The translations under genes were made by a program, and so were the position numbers. From Acidobacteriota bacterium (GTDB lineage Bacteria; Acidobacteriota; Blastocatellia; Pyrinomonadales; Pyrinomonadaceae), in the NCBI GenBank assembly GCA_003222975.1, contig QHXN01000056.1, positions 1-33,530 on the forward strand: a DNA stretch of 33,530 nucleotides. The letters run 5' to 3'. Under the pieces are notes generated by a model. It was not told the origin of the DNA, did not search any database, and was given only the letters and a program-made list of their open reading frames with translations. Each line of letters opens with the position of its first letter. Position 1 is the stretch's first letter. Of this stretch, positions 1 to 8,776 are shown in pieces.

Positions 1-2
1 TG

Positions 3-1397
3 ATGATCGGCCCGAACTCGCGCAAGAACATTGACGCACTGAAGAAGGCCGACTGGCTGGTGGTGTGCGAACTCTACCCGGACGAGACGAGCGAGTTCTG
101 GAAAGCGCCGGGCATTACGAAAGACGAGATGGCGAAGATTCCGACGACCGTCTATCGTCTGCCCGGCGCGGGCTTCGCCGAGAAGGACGGCACATTCGTC
201 AACTCGGCGCGGTGGCTCCAATGGAAGTACGTTGCTGTGCCGCCGCCGGGCCAAGCCAAGGTGGATCAGGAAATCCTCGCGCGTATCTTTCTCAAAGTGC
301 GTGAGCTTTACCAGAAAGAAGGCGGTAAGTTCCCCGATGGGATTCTGAATCTCTCCTGGGCTTACACGACGCCTGAGAATCCTTCGCTCGCGGAGGTGGC
401 GAAAGAGATCAACGGGCGCGCGCTGGCTGATCTGACGGACGACAAGCAGCCCGGCGTCACGATCAAGGCCGGACAACAACTGCCGGGCTTCGCGTGGCTC
501 AAGGATGACGGCACGACCGCGTGCGGCAACTGGCTCTACTCCGGCTCTTGGACGGAGGCCGGCGCGCAGATGCAGCGGCGCGGGACTGAAGACCCGTCGG
601 GACTCGGAGTCTATCCGAACTGGGCCTGGTCTTGGCCCGCCAACCGGCGCGTGATGTACAACCGCGCGTCGTGCGACCCAACGGGGAAGCCCTGGGATGC
701 GGAGCGCAGGCAGGTCTGGTGGAATGACGCGCAGCAAAAATGGGTCGGCAACGACGTGCCCGATTTCAAGGTGGACTCGAACCCGAAGGATCACATGGGG
801 CCGTTCATCATGAACCCCGAAGGCGTAGGCCGTATCTTCGCTCCGCTCGCCGCCTTCGCCGACGGGCCTTTCCCCGAACACTACGAGCCGGTGGAGAGTC
901 CCGTCAAGAATCCGCTGCACCCGGATCAGTCAATCAACCCCGTCGCCAAGAAGTACAAGTCCGACCTGGACAAGTACGGGACGCCCGAACAGGGCTTCAA
1001 CATCGTTTGCACAACCTACCGCCTGACCGAGCACTATCACTACTGGACGAAGAACAACCCGATGAACGTCCAGCTCGTGCCGGAGCCTTTCGTCGAAGTT
1101 CCGGCGCAGCTCGCGGACGAGATGGGAATCACGGGCGGCGAGCGTGTGAAGGTGTCGAGCGCGCGCGGTGTGTACGTGGCGAAGGCGATGGTCACGAAGC
1201 GCATCAAGCCGATGATGATTGACGGCAAGAAGACCTACCAGATCGGCATCCCGATTCACTGGGGCTACCGCGGCATCAAGGAGGACGAAGGCAAGACGGC
1301 GCTCGACCCGGCCAACCAGCTTTCGCCCGCCGCCATTGACCCGAACGCTTACACGCCGGAGTTCAAAGGCTTCCTCGTGAAGATCGAGAAGGCATGA
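3..1397 (+). CDS. fdnG: Formate dehydrogenase alpha subunit, C-terminal part (5' end outside window)
   Basis: Catalytic subunit of the membrane-associated, molybdopterin-dependent formate dehydrogenase (FdnG/FdoG type), which oxidises formate to CO2 on the outer face of the cytoplasmic membrane. Only about 464 C-terminal residues are visible; the family is about 1000 residues, so the signal peptide, the [4Fe-4S] domain and the Sec/Cys active site lie upstream of the window. The visible part has the family's typical stretches, such as GAGFAEKDGTFVN and NPMNVQLVPEPFVEVP, followed by the molybdopterin-dinucleotide-binding beta-barrel near the end (ERVKVSSARG, PIHWGYRG). The frame is open at the window edge, so the first ATG is internal. 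A strong ribosome site and the beta-subunit gene follow 16 nt after the stop, as in fdn/fdo operons. Identification is secure from the sequence and the next two genes. Confidence 0.95.
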   Translation: MIGPNSRKNIDALKKADWLVVCELYPDETSEFWKAPGITKDEMAKIPTTVYRLPGAGFAEKDGTFVNSARWLQWKYVAVPPPGQAKVDQEILARIFLKVRELYQKEGGKFPDGILNLSWAYTTPENPSLAEVAKEINGRALADLTDDKQPGVTIKAGQQLPGFAWLKDDGTTACGNWLYSGSWTEAGAQMQRRGTEDPSGLGVYPNWAWSWPANRRVMYNRASCDPTGKPWDAERRQVWWNDAQQKWVGNDVPDFKVDSNPKDHMGPFIMNPEGVGRIFAPLAAFADGPFPEHYEPVESPVKNPLHPDQSINPVAKKYKSDLDKYGTPEQGFNIVCTTYRLTEHYHYWTKNNPMNVQLVPEPFVEVPAQLADEMGITGGERVKVSSARGVYVAKAMVTKRIKPMMIDGKKTYQIGIPIHWGYRGIKEDEGKTALDPANQLSPAAIDPNAYTPEFKGFLVKIEKA

Positions 1398-1413
1398 CAG
1401 GGAGGGGGCGAGA

Positions 1414-2340
1414 ATGAGCGACGAGAGAACATTGCAAATCCAGCAAATCTCGGCCCACCCCGGCCCCATCCCCGGTCGAGGCACGCAGCGCGCCGTCGAG
1501 GTCTGCAAGTACATTGACGTGACGACCTGCATCGGCTGCAAGGCGTGCGAGGTGGCCTGTGTGGAGTGGAACGACCACCCGTTCCGCGAGACGACCTTCG
1601 ACAACACCTATCAGACGATGCCCACGACCGAGTGGAACTACTACAACCTCATCAAATTCGCAGAGCACGAGCGCGACGGCAACTTCATGTGGCTCATGCG
1701 CAAGGATCAGTGTATGCACTGCGCCGATCCGGGCTGCCTGCGCGCATGCCCGGCTGACGGGGCGATTGTCCAGTACGAGAACGGCATCGTTGATTTCCAG
1801 CAGGAGAACTGCATCGGCTGCGGCTACTGCATCTCTGGCTGCCCCTTCGACATCCCGAAGTTCAACCCGGCGACGAAGAAAGTTTTCAAGTGCACGCTCT
1901 GCTCCGACCGCGTGGGCGAGGGGCTTGAGCCGGCGTGCATCAAGGCGTGCCCGACCGGGTGTCTTCACTTCGGGACGAAAGACGACATGCTGGCGTTAGC
2001 CAACACGCGCGCCCAGCAGTTGGTGCAGATTTCGGGCTTCAAGAACGCGGGCGTTTACGACCCGCAGTCAATCGGCGGCACGCACGTCATCTACGTGCTG
2101 CACGACGCGACGCAGCCTGAGACTTACGGCGGGCTGCCGTCGAATCCGCAGATTCCGCCGAGCTACACCGTCTGGAAGTGGCTTGCCAAGCCCGCGGGTC
2201 TGGCAATGGCTTTCCTCGGCATCTTCGCGGTCATCTTCCACCGCATCACAGCCGGGCCTAAATGGCCGCAGCCCGAACCTGAGCCGGTCGTTACCGAGCG
2301 ACCCGACGAGGCGGATGCGAAGAGAAAGGAGAAGCCATGA
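1414..2340 (+). CDS. fdnH: Formate dehydrogenase beta subunit (four [4Fe-4S] ferredoxin-type)
   Basis: Electron-transfer subunit carrying electrons from the catalytic subunit to the cytochrome b subunit. Four cysteine clusters are visible: C39/C42/C45/C49, C100/C103/C108/C112, C133/C136/C139/C143 and C160/C163/C175/C179. Together they can hold four [4Fe-4S] clusters as in FdnH. A single membrane segment near residues 258-276 anchors it, followed by a short charged tail rich in Pro, Glu and Lys. The 308-aa length matches the family (about 295-300). The start is preceded by a very strong GGGAGGGGG ribosome site. The stop overlaps the next start in an ATGA junction, indicating translational coupling to the gamma subunit. 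Confidence 0.96.
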   Translation: MSDERTLQIQQISAHPGPIPGRGTQRAVEVCKYIDVTTCIGCKACEVACVEWNDHPFRETTFDNTYQTMPTTEWNYYNLIKFAEHERDGNFMWLMRKDQCMHCADPGCLRACPADGAIVQYENGIVDFQQENCIGCGYCISGCPFDIPKFNPATKKVFKCTLCSDRVGEGLEPACIKACPTGCLHFGTKDDMLALANTRAQQLVQISGFKNAGVYDPQSIGGTHVIYVLHDATQPETYGGLPSNPQIPPSYTVWKWLAKPAGLAMAFLGIFAVIFHRITAGPKWPQPEPEPVVTERPDEADAKRKEKP

Positions 2341-3158
2341 GCACTTCGGTCGAACGCTTCGACGAAGATGCGCGACGCGAGGCGAGCCGTCACGGTCGCA
2401 CGGTTGTGCATCGCGGCGAGCTTCTGCGTCATCCGGTTTATACGCGCGTGCTGCACTGGTCGGTGGCGATTCTCTTCGTCCTTTCGCTGCTCTCCGGCTT
2501 CGGCATCTACTCGGCGTGGCTCTTCCGCTGGCTCACACCTCTGTTCGGCGGCGGCCCCGTGACGCGCTTCCTGCATCCGTGGTTCGGCCTCGCGTTCGAC
2601 ATTCTCTTCTTCTTCCAATTTCTCAACTGGTTCGTGCCGATGACGTGGACGAAGGCCGACAGCCGTTGGACGCGGCGCGTCAAGGAGTACGCGTCGAATA
2701 AGGAGAAGCTGGAGCCGGAAGACGTGGGCTTCTTCAACGGCGGGCAGAAGCTCTACTTCTGGGCCATCGTCATAAGCGGCCTGCTCTTTCTCGTCACGGG
2801 CTTGTTGATGTGGTTCGACGACGCGGTGCCGCGCTGGCTCGTCGCCGTGTCTTATGTCGTTCACGACATCGCGGCGCTCGTCATGCTCGCCGGTTTCATC
2901 ATCCACGTCTATGAAGGCACGGCGGCGCAGCCCGGCACTTTCCAATCAATGACCGACGGCACGGTGAGCGAAGAGTGGGCGTGGACGCACCACCCGGCGT
3001 GGTACAGAGACGTGACGGGGCGCGACCCGCGCGAGGATTTCGAGCACGCGCGCCGTCGTCAAGGGGCGCGCGCCCGCGCGTTGGAGTCTTGGGAACTCGA
3101 ACAAGATGCGCGTGAACGCGCGGGCGAAATCGGCCCGGCGGAACCGCCGGAACGTTAG
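2337..3158 (+). CDS. fdnI: Formate dehydrogenase gamma subunit (cytochrome b556)
   Basis: Membrane cytochrome b that receives electrons from the beta subunit and reduces quinone. Four hydrophobic segments are visible, near residues 41-63, 82-104, 140-161 and 168-192. Candidate haem histidines include H40 at the head of the first segment (VLHWSVAIL) and those in the last segment (YVVHDIAAL, IIHVYEG). The 273 residues exceed E. coli FdnI (about 217) by an N-terminal hydrophilic extension and a charged Arg/Glu/Ala-rich C-terminal tail from about residue 200. It starts inside the stop of the beta gene (ATGA). No obvious terminator follows before the porin gene. Confidence 0.95.
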   Translation: MSTSVERFDEDARREASRHGRTVVHRGELLRHPVYTRVLHWSVAILFVLSLLSGFGIYSAWLFRWLTPLFGGGPVTRFLHPWFGLAFDILFFFQFLNWFVPMTWTKADSRWTRRVKEYASNKEKLEPEDVGFFNGGQKLYFWAIVISGLLFLVTGLLMWFDDAVPRWLVAVSYVVHDIAALVMLAGFIIHVYEGTAAQPGTFQSMTDGTVSEEWAWTHHPAWYRDVTGRDPREDFEHARRRQGARARALESWELEQDARERAGEIGPAEPPER

Positions 3159-3279
3159 TCCGTTGTTCTTTGATCGGTCTGGGGTGGGCCGCATTGGCGA
3201 CGGCCTACCCGCTCCATCGCCTTCCTTGTACGTTGACGCTCCTTCCTTACCTGTTTCGTTGAAAGTGAGGCAGATAATT

Positions 3280-5232
3280 ATGACCCGGTTTCTTCAACTC
3301 CCGCTCGCCCTCGTTTTTTTGTTGATAACTTCAGCGCTCGGATACGCACAGGCCGACAATTCAGCCGCACGACTAGACGGCTCAAACGCCGCCGCCCCTT
3401 CAGGGCGAGACGCGCTCGGCCCCAGCGCTGGCGATAAGAGAAAGCCAGACCGGCCAGCCAACTCGGATAACAAGAACGCTTCCCGTAACGACCCGAACGC
3501 GTTCGGCACCGACCCGCTGGTGCGAATGCTGATCGCGAAGGGCGTTTTGACCACGGAGGAAGGGCGCTCGATCAGCGCCGTCGGCAGCGCGGCGGAGCAG
3601 CGTGATCGTCTGGCCGCGTTGCTGCGCGATAAAGGACTCATCTCGTCAGACGAGTATGAGGCGGTGCGGACGGTCGCCCCTTCGACGGATGCCGCGCCGC
3701 CCGCCTCGGCCCCTTCGGCGGGGCAGGCGAGTGCGCAGAAAGCAGAAAAACCAAAGCCGAGTCAACAACCGGCTGCCCCGACCGTGATCGCGGCGGTCGC
3801 GCCGCTCCGCCTCTTACAGGTTGACCCGCCGAAGCGCGAGGGCCTCATCCCGGACATCAAGCTCGGATCGGGCGCGCGTGTGAAGCTCTACGGCTTTTTT
3901 AAGACGAGTCTCATTCACGACTCCTCGTCGCCGCAGGGCAATGATTTTCCGTTGCCGCTGCTCGCCGCCGATACGGGGCCGAACGACTCGCCGGAGTTTC
4001 ACCTCAGAGCGCGCGGCCTCCGTCTCGGCGCGAACTTCGAGTGGCTTGACCCGGCCCCGAAGACAGTCATCACGGGCCGCTTCGAGTTCGACTTCGAGGG
4101 CGACTTCACGCGCGCGAACAACCGCAACATCTCTTCGATCCGCTCCAGCCAGCCCAGCTTGCGCCTCGCGTGGGTGCGCATTGACAGGAGCTTGACGGAG
4201 AAGACCACCGGCTTCGTCCTCTTCGGGCAGGACTACACGCCGTTCGCCTCTTCGACGCAGCCGACCACGGTCGAGAACACGAACTTCGGCGGCCTCGGTT
4301 ACGGCGCGGCCTACACGCGCGCGCCGCAGGTTCGCTTCGGCTTCAACTACAACGCGGGAGGCTCGCGCTCCTTGAAGTTTCAACCCGAATTCGCCCTCGT
4401 CCTTCCGGCCTTCGGCGACTTGCCCGCCAACGTCGCCGACCAGTTGGGCTTCGGCGAAAGACAGGGGCCGGATTCGCAGCGCCCTGCGATTGAAGGACGC
4501 TTCGTGACGCAGTGGCAACTCGACAAAGCCTCGAACGTTGTGCCCGCACAGTTCATCGTCAGCTTCGAGCAGGCGCGGCGCAGGGCGATTGTGACGGCGG
4601 CGGGCGTGCCCGCCGCGTTCCGCGCGGCTTTTCCGAGCGGCGCGGAAGTGGACAGCAGCAGCCACGGCTACTCGGCGGAGATTCAACTGCCGACGCGCTT
4701 CGTGACAGCCATCAGCAAGTATTACAACGGCTCAGACCTGCGCTTCTTCTTCGCCGGTCAGCTACTCTCGAACTTCAACGACACCGCGGGGCTGACAGGT
4801 CAGGCCACTGCTACTTCGATTGACGGCGCGTCAACCGTCGTGTTCGGTTTGCTGAATGGCGTGCCCACCGTCGCGCCGCAGCGGCCCGTGCGCGCGCAGG
4901 GCGGATTTCTCCAGCTAGGGTTCCCGCTCTCGCGCATCTTCGACGCAGACCCGAAGGGGCGCAACGCCGGTTGGACGACCTACCTCTATTACGGCTACGA
5001 TCAGGCGACGGCGCGCGACGCCCGCCGCTTCGGCGCGCGCGGCGCGCGCAGCGACCTCTTTTCGGGCAACGTCCAGTACAAGCTGAACACGTTCGTCACC
5101 TTTGGCTATGAGCAGGGATACTACCGCACGCGCGCGGCGAACCGCGTCGGGGCGCTGCCGCTCTTCCGCGGGATTCCGAGTTACACGACGCACGACGTGC
5201 GCTCGGAACTCGCCGCGATCTTTACCTTCTAG
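3280..5232 (+). CDS. DcaP-like outer-membrane porin with helical N-terminal extension
   Basis: A 650-aa exported beta-barrel protein. The chosen ATG gives a clean signal peptide (MTRFLQLPLALVFLLIT, then cleavage near GYAQA-D); the frame is open upstream but has no better start. After the signal comes a low-complexity Ala/Ser/Pro stretch, a helical segment around DPLVRMLIAKGVLTTEEG and LLRDKGLISSDEYEAV, then a second Pro/Ala linker. A barrel domain starts near VKLYGFFKTSLIHDSS. The segment RARGLRLGANFEW...FEFDFEGDF resembles the DcaP family (Acinetobacter dicarboxylate porin), and the protein ends in Phe (AAIFTF), the usual outer-membrane assembly signal. It lies 121 nt after formate dehydrogenase on the same strand. 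A role in passing formate or other small acids is an inference from position only. Confidence 0.75.
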   Translation: MTRFLQLPLALVFLLITSALGYAQADNSAARLDGSNAAAPSGRDALGPSAGDKRKPDRPANSDNKNASRNDPNAFGTDPLVRMLIAKGVLTTEEGRSISAVGSAAEQRDRLAALLRDKGLISSDEYEAVRTVAPSTDAAPPASAPSAGQASAQKAEKPKPSQQPAAPTVIAAVAPLRLLQVDPPKREGLIPDIKLGSGARVKLYGFFKTSLIHDSSSPQGNDFPLPLLAADTGPNDSPEFHLRARGLRLGANFEWLDPAPKTVITGRFEFDFEGDFTRANNRNISSIRSSQPSLRLAWVRIDRSLTEKTTGFVLFGQDYTPFASSTQPTTVENTNFGGLGYGAAYTRAPQVRFGFNYNAGGSRSLKFQPEFALVLPAFGDLPANVADQLGFGERQGPDSQRPAIEGRFVTQWQLDKASNVVPAQFIVSFEQARRRAIVTAAGVPAAFRAAFPSGAEVDSSSHGYSAEIQLPTRFVTAISKYYNGSDLRFFFAGQLLSNFNDTAGLTGQATATSIDGASTVVFGLLNGVPTVAPQRPVRAQGGFLQLGFPLSRIFDADPKGRNAGWTTYLYYGYDQATARDARRFGARGARSDLFSGNVQYKLNTFVTFGYEQGYYRTRAANRVGALPLFRGIPSYTTHDVRSELAAIFTF

Positions 5233-5247
5233 CCCGGCACGACGCGC

Positions 5248-5277
5248 GCGCGAGTGAGGAAGCCTCTGTTCTCGCGC
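5248..5277 (+). terminator. Hairpin after the porin gene, possible terminator
   Basis: Outer arms GCGCGAG (5248-5254) and CTCGCGC (5271-5277) are perfect complements. Inside them GAGG (5256-5259) pairs with CCTC (5263-5266) around a three-base loop. The stem begins 16 nt after the porin stop. There is no T-run behind it, so it may be a weak or factor-dependent terminator, or a 3' mRNA stabiliser. Confidence 0.4.
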
Positions 5278-5317
5278 ACGTTAGTGGGAGATTCGGGCGT
5301 GCGTCATATACGCGCTT

Positions 5318-5932
5318 ATGGAGACAACAGGAGTAATAAAGGAAGGTATCCCGCCGCTTGATGAGCTACTGGCGGAATGTGGCCGTCTGCACGGTCATAT
5401 GTGTGCCGGGCAACTGCTCGGCGCGCGGATGGCCCTGCTCGGTTGTCGCGCGGTCGGCGTGAATGATCCGCGCGGCGCTGACCGAAAGAAGTTGATCGTG
5501 TGGGTCGAGATTGATCGCTGCATGGCCGACGCCATCGGCGCGGTGACGGGCGTGCGCCTCGGCAAGCGCAGTCTGAAGTATTTCGACTACGGCAAAGTCG
5601 CCGCCACCTTCCTCAACACGGAGACGGGCGAGGCCGTGCGCGTCGTCGCGCTCGAAGAGTCGCGCGCGCTCGCCGACGCGCGCCACCCCGAAATCGAGAG
5701 CAAGAAGGAGCGGCAATTTCGCACTTACAGAGAAGCGGTTGATGAAGAGTTGTTCAAGGTCGAGCGTGTTCGAGTTGATTACGATGAGATGGATGCGCCG
5801 GGTCGCCCACTCTCGCGCGTCACGTGCGCGCGCTGCGGCGAGGGCGTCAACGACGGGCGCGAAGTCAGGAGCGCCGAAGGCGTCACGCTATGCCGCCCTT
5901 GCGCCTCCGGCGGCTACTACCGCAAACTTTAG
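5318..5932 (+). CDS. FmdE-family protein with C-terminal zinc ribbon
   Basis: A 204-aa protein. The N-terminal domain carries the FmdE signature CGRLHGHMCAGQLLGARMA (C21, H25, H27, C29), known from subunit E of formylmethanofuran dehydrogenase and from many stand-alone homologues. The middle (KYFDYGKVAATF) fits the same fold. The C-terminus has a CxxC...CxxC zinc ribbon (C170, C173, C192, C195). FmdE-like proteins often sit beside molybdenum or tungsten formate-processing enzymes. Placement next to formate dehydrogenase suggests an accessory role in C1 or molybdo-enzyme metabolism, but the biochemical function of stand-alone FmdE is not settled. The ATG has no convincing ribosome site. Confidence 0.8.
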   Translation: METTGVIKEGIPPLDELLAECGRLHGHMCAGQLLGARMALLGCRAVGVNDPRGADRKKLIVWVEIDRCMADAIGAVTGVRLGKRSLKYFDYGKVAATFLNTETGEAVRVVALEESRALADARHPEIESKKERQFRTYREAVDEELFKVERVRVDYDEMDAPGRPLSRVTCARCGEGVNDGREVRSAEGVTLCRPCASGGYYRKL

Positions 5933-6069
5933 TCGCGAGGGCACGCCCTGAACTCCGACAAATCCGGCGCGCTAATTATGCGTCCGGTAATAAACCGGGC
6001 GTTGATTAAAAGATCGGATGCGGCGTAACCCCGACCGCCATTCGGCGACTCCTCCTAGAGCATCAGACG

Positions 6070-6645
6070 ATGCCGATGACTTATTCATACGTTGCGATCC
6101 CCGACGCGGAAGTGCCGCGCGCTTCCGCGCCCGTCTTCCAACATCTTCTTAACACCTACGCCAGCGAGACGAATAAAGTCGTCTCAATCTGGCGTGAGTT
6201 CAAGTCGGCGGAGTTGCCGTTTCGCCCGCACCCGCGCTCCAGCACGGTCGAGGACATCTTCAAACACCAGCTACTCTCGGAGCGCCGCTTCTTCGGTGAG
6301 TTCCTGGGAGTGCCGGAGCCTCCGCCTGCCCAAGTTCCGCCTGTGGGACAGACGCCGGAAGATTTCATCGCGCGTATGCGCGAGCTTGCGCTGCCACGTA
6401 TGAGCTTTCTGGCTAGCCAGAGTGAGAAGTGGTGGCTGGAGGTCGTCCCTTTCTTCGATGTCCGGCGCGAGCGCATCTGGGTCTTCTGGCGGCGCGTCCT
6501 GCACACCGCACACCACCGCACTCAACTCACGGTCTATCTGCGCCTGCTCGGAAAAGACGTGCCCTCGACTTACGGCCCGACGGCGGACGTGACGTGGACG
6601 GGGGCCGATCCGACACAGACTGTGGAAGCCGCGGGCCGCGGGTGA
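6070..6645 (+). CDS. DinB-family protein (putative metal-dependent four-helix protein)
   Basis: A 191-aa soluble protein of the DinB/YfiT-like superfamily. The metal triad is visible as H66 (EDIFKHQLLSER), H145 and H149 (VLHTAHHRTQL), the spacing expected for the three metal-binding histidines. The helix AHHRTQLTVYLRLLG near the C-terminus is typical. Members include thiol-dependent transferases using bacillithiol or mycothiol and many uncharacterised proteins; the substrate cannot be told here. The gene stands alone, converging on the Nfu gene with a 42-nt gap. A second in-frame ATG two codons downstream is an equally likely start; neither has a strong ribosome site. Confidence 0.8.
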   Translation: MPMTYSYVAIPDAEVPRASAPVFQHLLNTYASETNKVVSIWREFKSAELPFRPHPRSSTVEDIFKHQLLSERRFFGEFLGVPEPPPAQVPPVGQTPEDFIARMRELALPRMSFLASQSEKWWLEVVPFFDVRRERIWVFWRRVLHTAHHRTQLTVYLRLLGKDVPSTYGPTADVTWTGADPTQTVEAAGRG

Positions 6646-6687
6646 GTCTGTCCTACCCGCGCGAACTGATTTACTTTTTGATTTGCT

Positions 6688-7293
6688 TCAACGCCCTGCG
6701 GGTCTGCGGTAGTAAGGGTTCGTGCCCGTCGCGTGGTCGGTGATGTCTATGATCTGCCGGATTTCGGGAACCCCCCGCCGGATGATGGATTCGATCCCTT
6801 GGCGCAAGGTGAAATCAGCCGCGCCGCAACCCTGACAGCCGCCGCCTAATCTGATGTACACAGTCTCATCTTTCACGCCAATGAGTTCGACGAAGCCCGC
6901 GTGGGCGGCCACGCCAGGGTTGATTTGATGGTCTATCAGATACTGTATCTTTTCTCTGGTGCTCCGCCCGACGAGCATCATCCGCTCTTCGACCTGCTCT
7001 GCCGTGAGCGCCAGCCCTGAGACGAAATAAGCGGTGAGCACAGCCTCGACCTGTTCGCAGATTTCCTCCCACGCCCCATCCTGCGACTTGGTAACCACCA
7101 ACAGATGGCCGATCAACTCTACTTTGTTGACGCCCTCGATCTCGAAGAGCTTTTCGGCTAAAGGAAACGCTTGAGCCTCGGCTTTGCTGCTAATAGTTTT
7201 CGTCCCGATTAACAAGGTGCGGTCAACCATGAAGCGACAAAGATCAGGCTTACGCTTATCAATTTCACTCCTGATTGATATTTGCTCGCTCAA
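6688..7293 (-). CDS. Nfu-type iron-sulfur cluster carrier/scaffold protein
   Basis: A 201-aa protein with two domains. The N-terminal part (about residues 20-90, VDRTLLIG...FPLAEKLFEIEGVNKVEL) matches the Nfu N-terminal domain. The C-terminal part (about 110-190) is a NifU-like domain with the cluster-binding CxxC at C153/C156 in GGGCQGCGAAD. Such proteins hold and deliver [4Fe-4S] clusters to client enzymes. The start codon is TTG at 7293, supported by GAGAGG eight bases upstream. It follows the unknown 153-aa gene by 96 nt on the same strand, so the pair probably forms one operon. Iron-sulfur formate dehydrogenase a few kb away is a possible client, but that is only inference. Confidence 0.85.
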   Translation of the reverse strand: MSEQISIRSEIDKRKPDLCRFMVDRTLLIGTKTISSKAEAQAFPLAEKLFEIEGVNKVELIGHLLVVTKSQDGAWEEICEQVEAVLTAYFVSGLALTAEQVEERMMLVGRSTREKIQYLIDHQINPGVAAHAGFVELIGVKDETVYIRLGGGCQGCGAADFTLRQGIESIIRRGVPEIRQIIDITDHATGTNPYYRRPAGR

Positions 7294-7389
7294 CGCTTTG
7301 GCCTCTCAAGCCGATCAACTTCGTGCCGTACACAGACCTGCGATAAGTGTCGCGCGACACTCATCCAAGTTCCGGCAGACGCCTCGCTC

Positions 7390-7851
7390 TCACTTGTCTG
7401 CGTCCGCGCTTGGTTCCTCCGCCCAGAAAACCCATCTGACCCCGTTTTGGTGTTGCTCAGGCGTCGGGAGCACGCCTCGCTCTTCAAGCAGTTCGCGCGC
7501 GCCGCGTTGGACGGCGGCGTACAAATACTGCGTGATGTCTGAAAACGCCCACCCCCGTTCGGCAAGATCGGTCTTATTAAAAGTGCGTTCCAGTTGCGCG
7601 CGCTTCTTCTCGAACAGATCGGCCACGCGCTTTGCCAGTTCCTGACACACGGCCTCAAACTCGGCGTGCTCCTCTGCTTTTATCACCGGGAAGTTCGGCT
7701 CGTAATAACGCTTCAAAATCTCCTCTTTAGTGCCGTTGGGCAGGAGCTTGTTTTGCGAGATATTCGCCCACGGATCGCTGTAACCCTTACCTCTTGCCGA
7801 CACACACTCACAGGCAAAGCGCAGCCCCTTTAGTTCGTCAGGAACGGCCAT
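7390..7851 (-). CDS. Conserved-looking hypothetical protein upstream of nfu
   Basis: A 153-aa soluble, charged protein that I do not recognise. It has a long predicted amphipathic helical centre (EEHAEFEAVCQELAKRVADLF continuing into an Arg/Lys/Glu-rich stretch) and a Trp-containing C-terminus (GVRWVFWAEEP). Two cysteines (FACECVS) lie near residues 14-16, but no full metal site is seen. The ATG has a good ribosome site (AAGGGG, about 8 nt upstream). It is the first gene of a likely two-gene operon with nfu, so a link to Fe-S handling is possible but not shown. Confidence 0.6.
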   Translation of the reverse strand: MAVPDELKGLRFACECVSARGKGYSDPWANISQNKLLPNGTKEEILKRYYEPNFPVIKAEEHAEFEAVCQELAKRVADLFEKKRAQLERTFNKTDLAERGWAFSDITQYLYAAVQRGARELLEERGVLPTPEQHQNGVRWVFWAEEPSADADK

Positions 7852-7874
7852 TGTTGACCCCTTTACAGATTCAA

Positions 7875-7909
7875 TTTTAGGGCGTATCCTAAAACTAAAT
7901 TAAACGCCC
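7875..7909. promoter_or_regulatory. Overlapping palindromes upstream of the unknown-nfu operon
   Basis: In the AT-rich gap (7852-8095) between the divergent nfu operon and the transaldolase gene there is a perfect inverted repeat TTTTAGG-N6-CCTAAAA (7875-7894). A second one, GGGCGT (7880-7885) with ACGCCC (7904-7909), overlaps it. The position, 24 nt before the ATG at 7851, fits an operator or promoter-overlapping repressor site. Redox or iron regulators of the Rrf2, MarR or Fur type use palindromes of this size, but the motif does not identify one. The rest of the gap shows nothing I can name. Confidence 0.5.
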
Positions 7910-8095
7910 CCTAATACTAACATTCTTCGGCGGACTGGTAACGCGGAATGCTGATGCGTATGTCCGAAGAGAGGTTCACGATTTGAAGGCACACGTTAAT
8001 GCTCAAACGCTGTAGCGGAGACCATAGGCCATGCGCCAACGACCTCATGATCCGCTTGCCAGCGCACTTTGAGTAGGAACAGCAAGGGGGACGTA

Positions 8096-8743
8096 ATGAA
8101 ATTTTTTCTCGACACGGCGAACCTCGACGAGATTCGTGAGGCCGCGGCGCTCGGCCTGATTGACGGCGTCACCACCAACCCTTCGCTCGTCGCCAAAGAG
8201 GGCGGCGTTGATTTCAAGCAGCACGTCGCCGCCATCTGCGAGATAGTTGCGGGAGATGTTTCTGCCGAAGTCACCAGCCTCGACCTCGAAGGGATGCTGA
8301 GAGAGGGGCGCGAGTACGCGAGCGTCGCCAAGAACGTGGTGGTTAAATGTCCCCTCACCATGGACGGATTGAAGGCCACGCGCCAACTAACTTCGGAAGG
8401 CATCCGTGTCAACGTCACGCTCTGCTTCTCGGCTGCGCAGGCCATCCTCGCCGCCAAAGCGGGCGCGGCTTACATCAGCCCGTTCCTCGGTCGGCTCGAC
8501 GACACGGGGCAGAACGGACTCGAACTGCTCGCCGACATAGTCGAAATCTACCGTAACTACGAGTGGAAGACGGAAGTGCTCGCGGCGAGCATTCGCAGCC
8601 CCGTGCACGTCATCGAGGCGGCGCGCATCGGGGCGGATGTCGCCACGATGCCGTTCAAGGTGATGGAGCAACTCATCAAGCATCCGCTCACGGACAAGGG
8701 ACTCGAACAGTTTCTCGCCGACTGGCGCAAGGGCGGACGGTAG
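8096..8743 (+). CDS. tal: Small transaldolase (TalC/FSA-like fold)
   Basis: A 215-aa class I aldolase of the short transaldolase family, moving a dihydroxyacetone unit between sugar phosphates in the pentose phosphate pathway. The fold signature [13 protein letters not shown] and GVTTNPSL is at the N-terminus. The Schiff-base lysine is K84 in VVVKCPLT. At the position that separates transaldolase (Phe) from fructose-6-phosphate aldolase (Tyr) the sequence has Phe (F130 in [10 protein letters not shown]), so transaldolase activity is preferred. Start chosen at 8096 because GCAAGGGGG lies just upstream and the family begins MKFF. Length matches TalC proteins (about 215-220 aa). Confidence 0.93.
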   Translation: MKFFLDTANLDEIREAAALGLIDGVTTNPSLVAKEGGVDFKQHVAAICEIVAGDVSAEVTSLDLEGMLREGREYASVAKNVVVKCPLTMDGLKATRQLTSEGIRVNVTLCFSAAQAILAAKAGAAYISPFLGRLDDTGQNGLELLADIVEIYRNYEWKTEVLAASIRSPVHVIEAARIGADVATMPFKVMEQLIKHPLTDKGLEQFLADWRKGGR

Positions 8744-8776
8744 AGACAAATGACCGGAGGTGTCGAGAAGATGGGG

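Noticed and set aside
8096..8743. Annotation as fructose-6-phosphate aldolase
   Set aside because: The diagnostic position is Phe (F130) rather than Tyr, which favours transaldolase.
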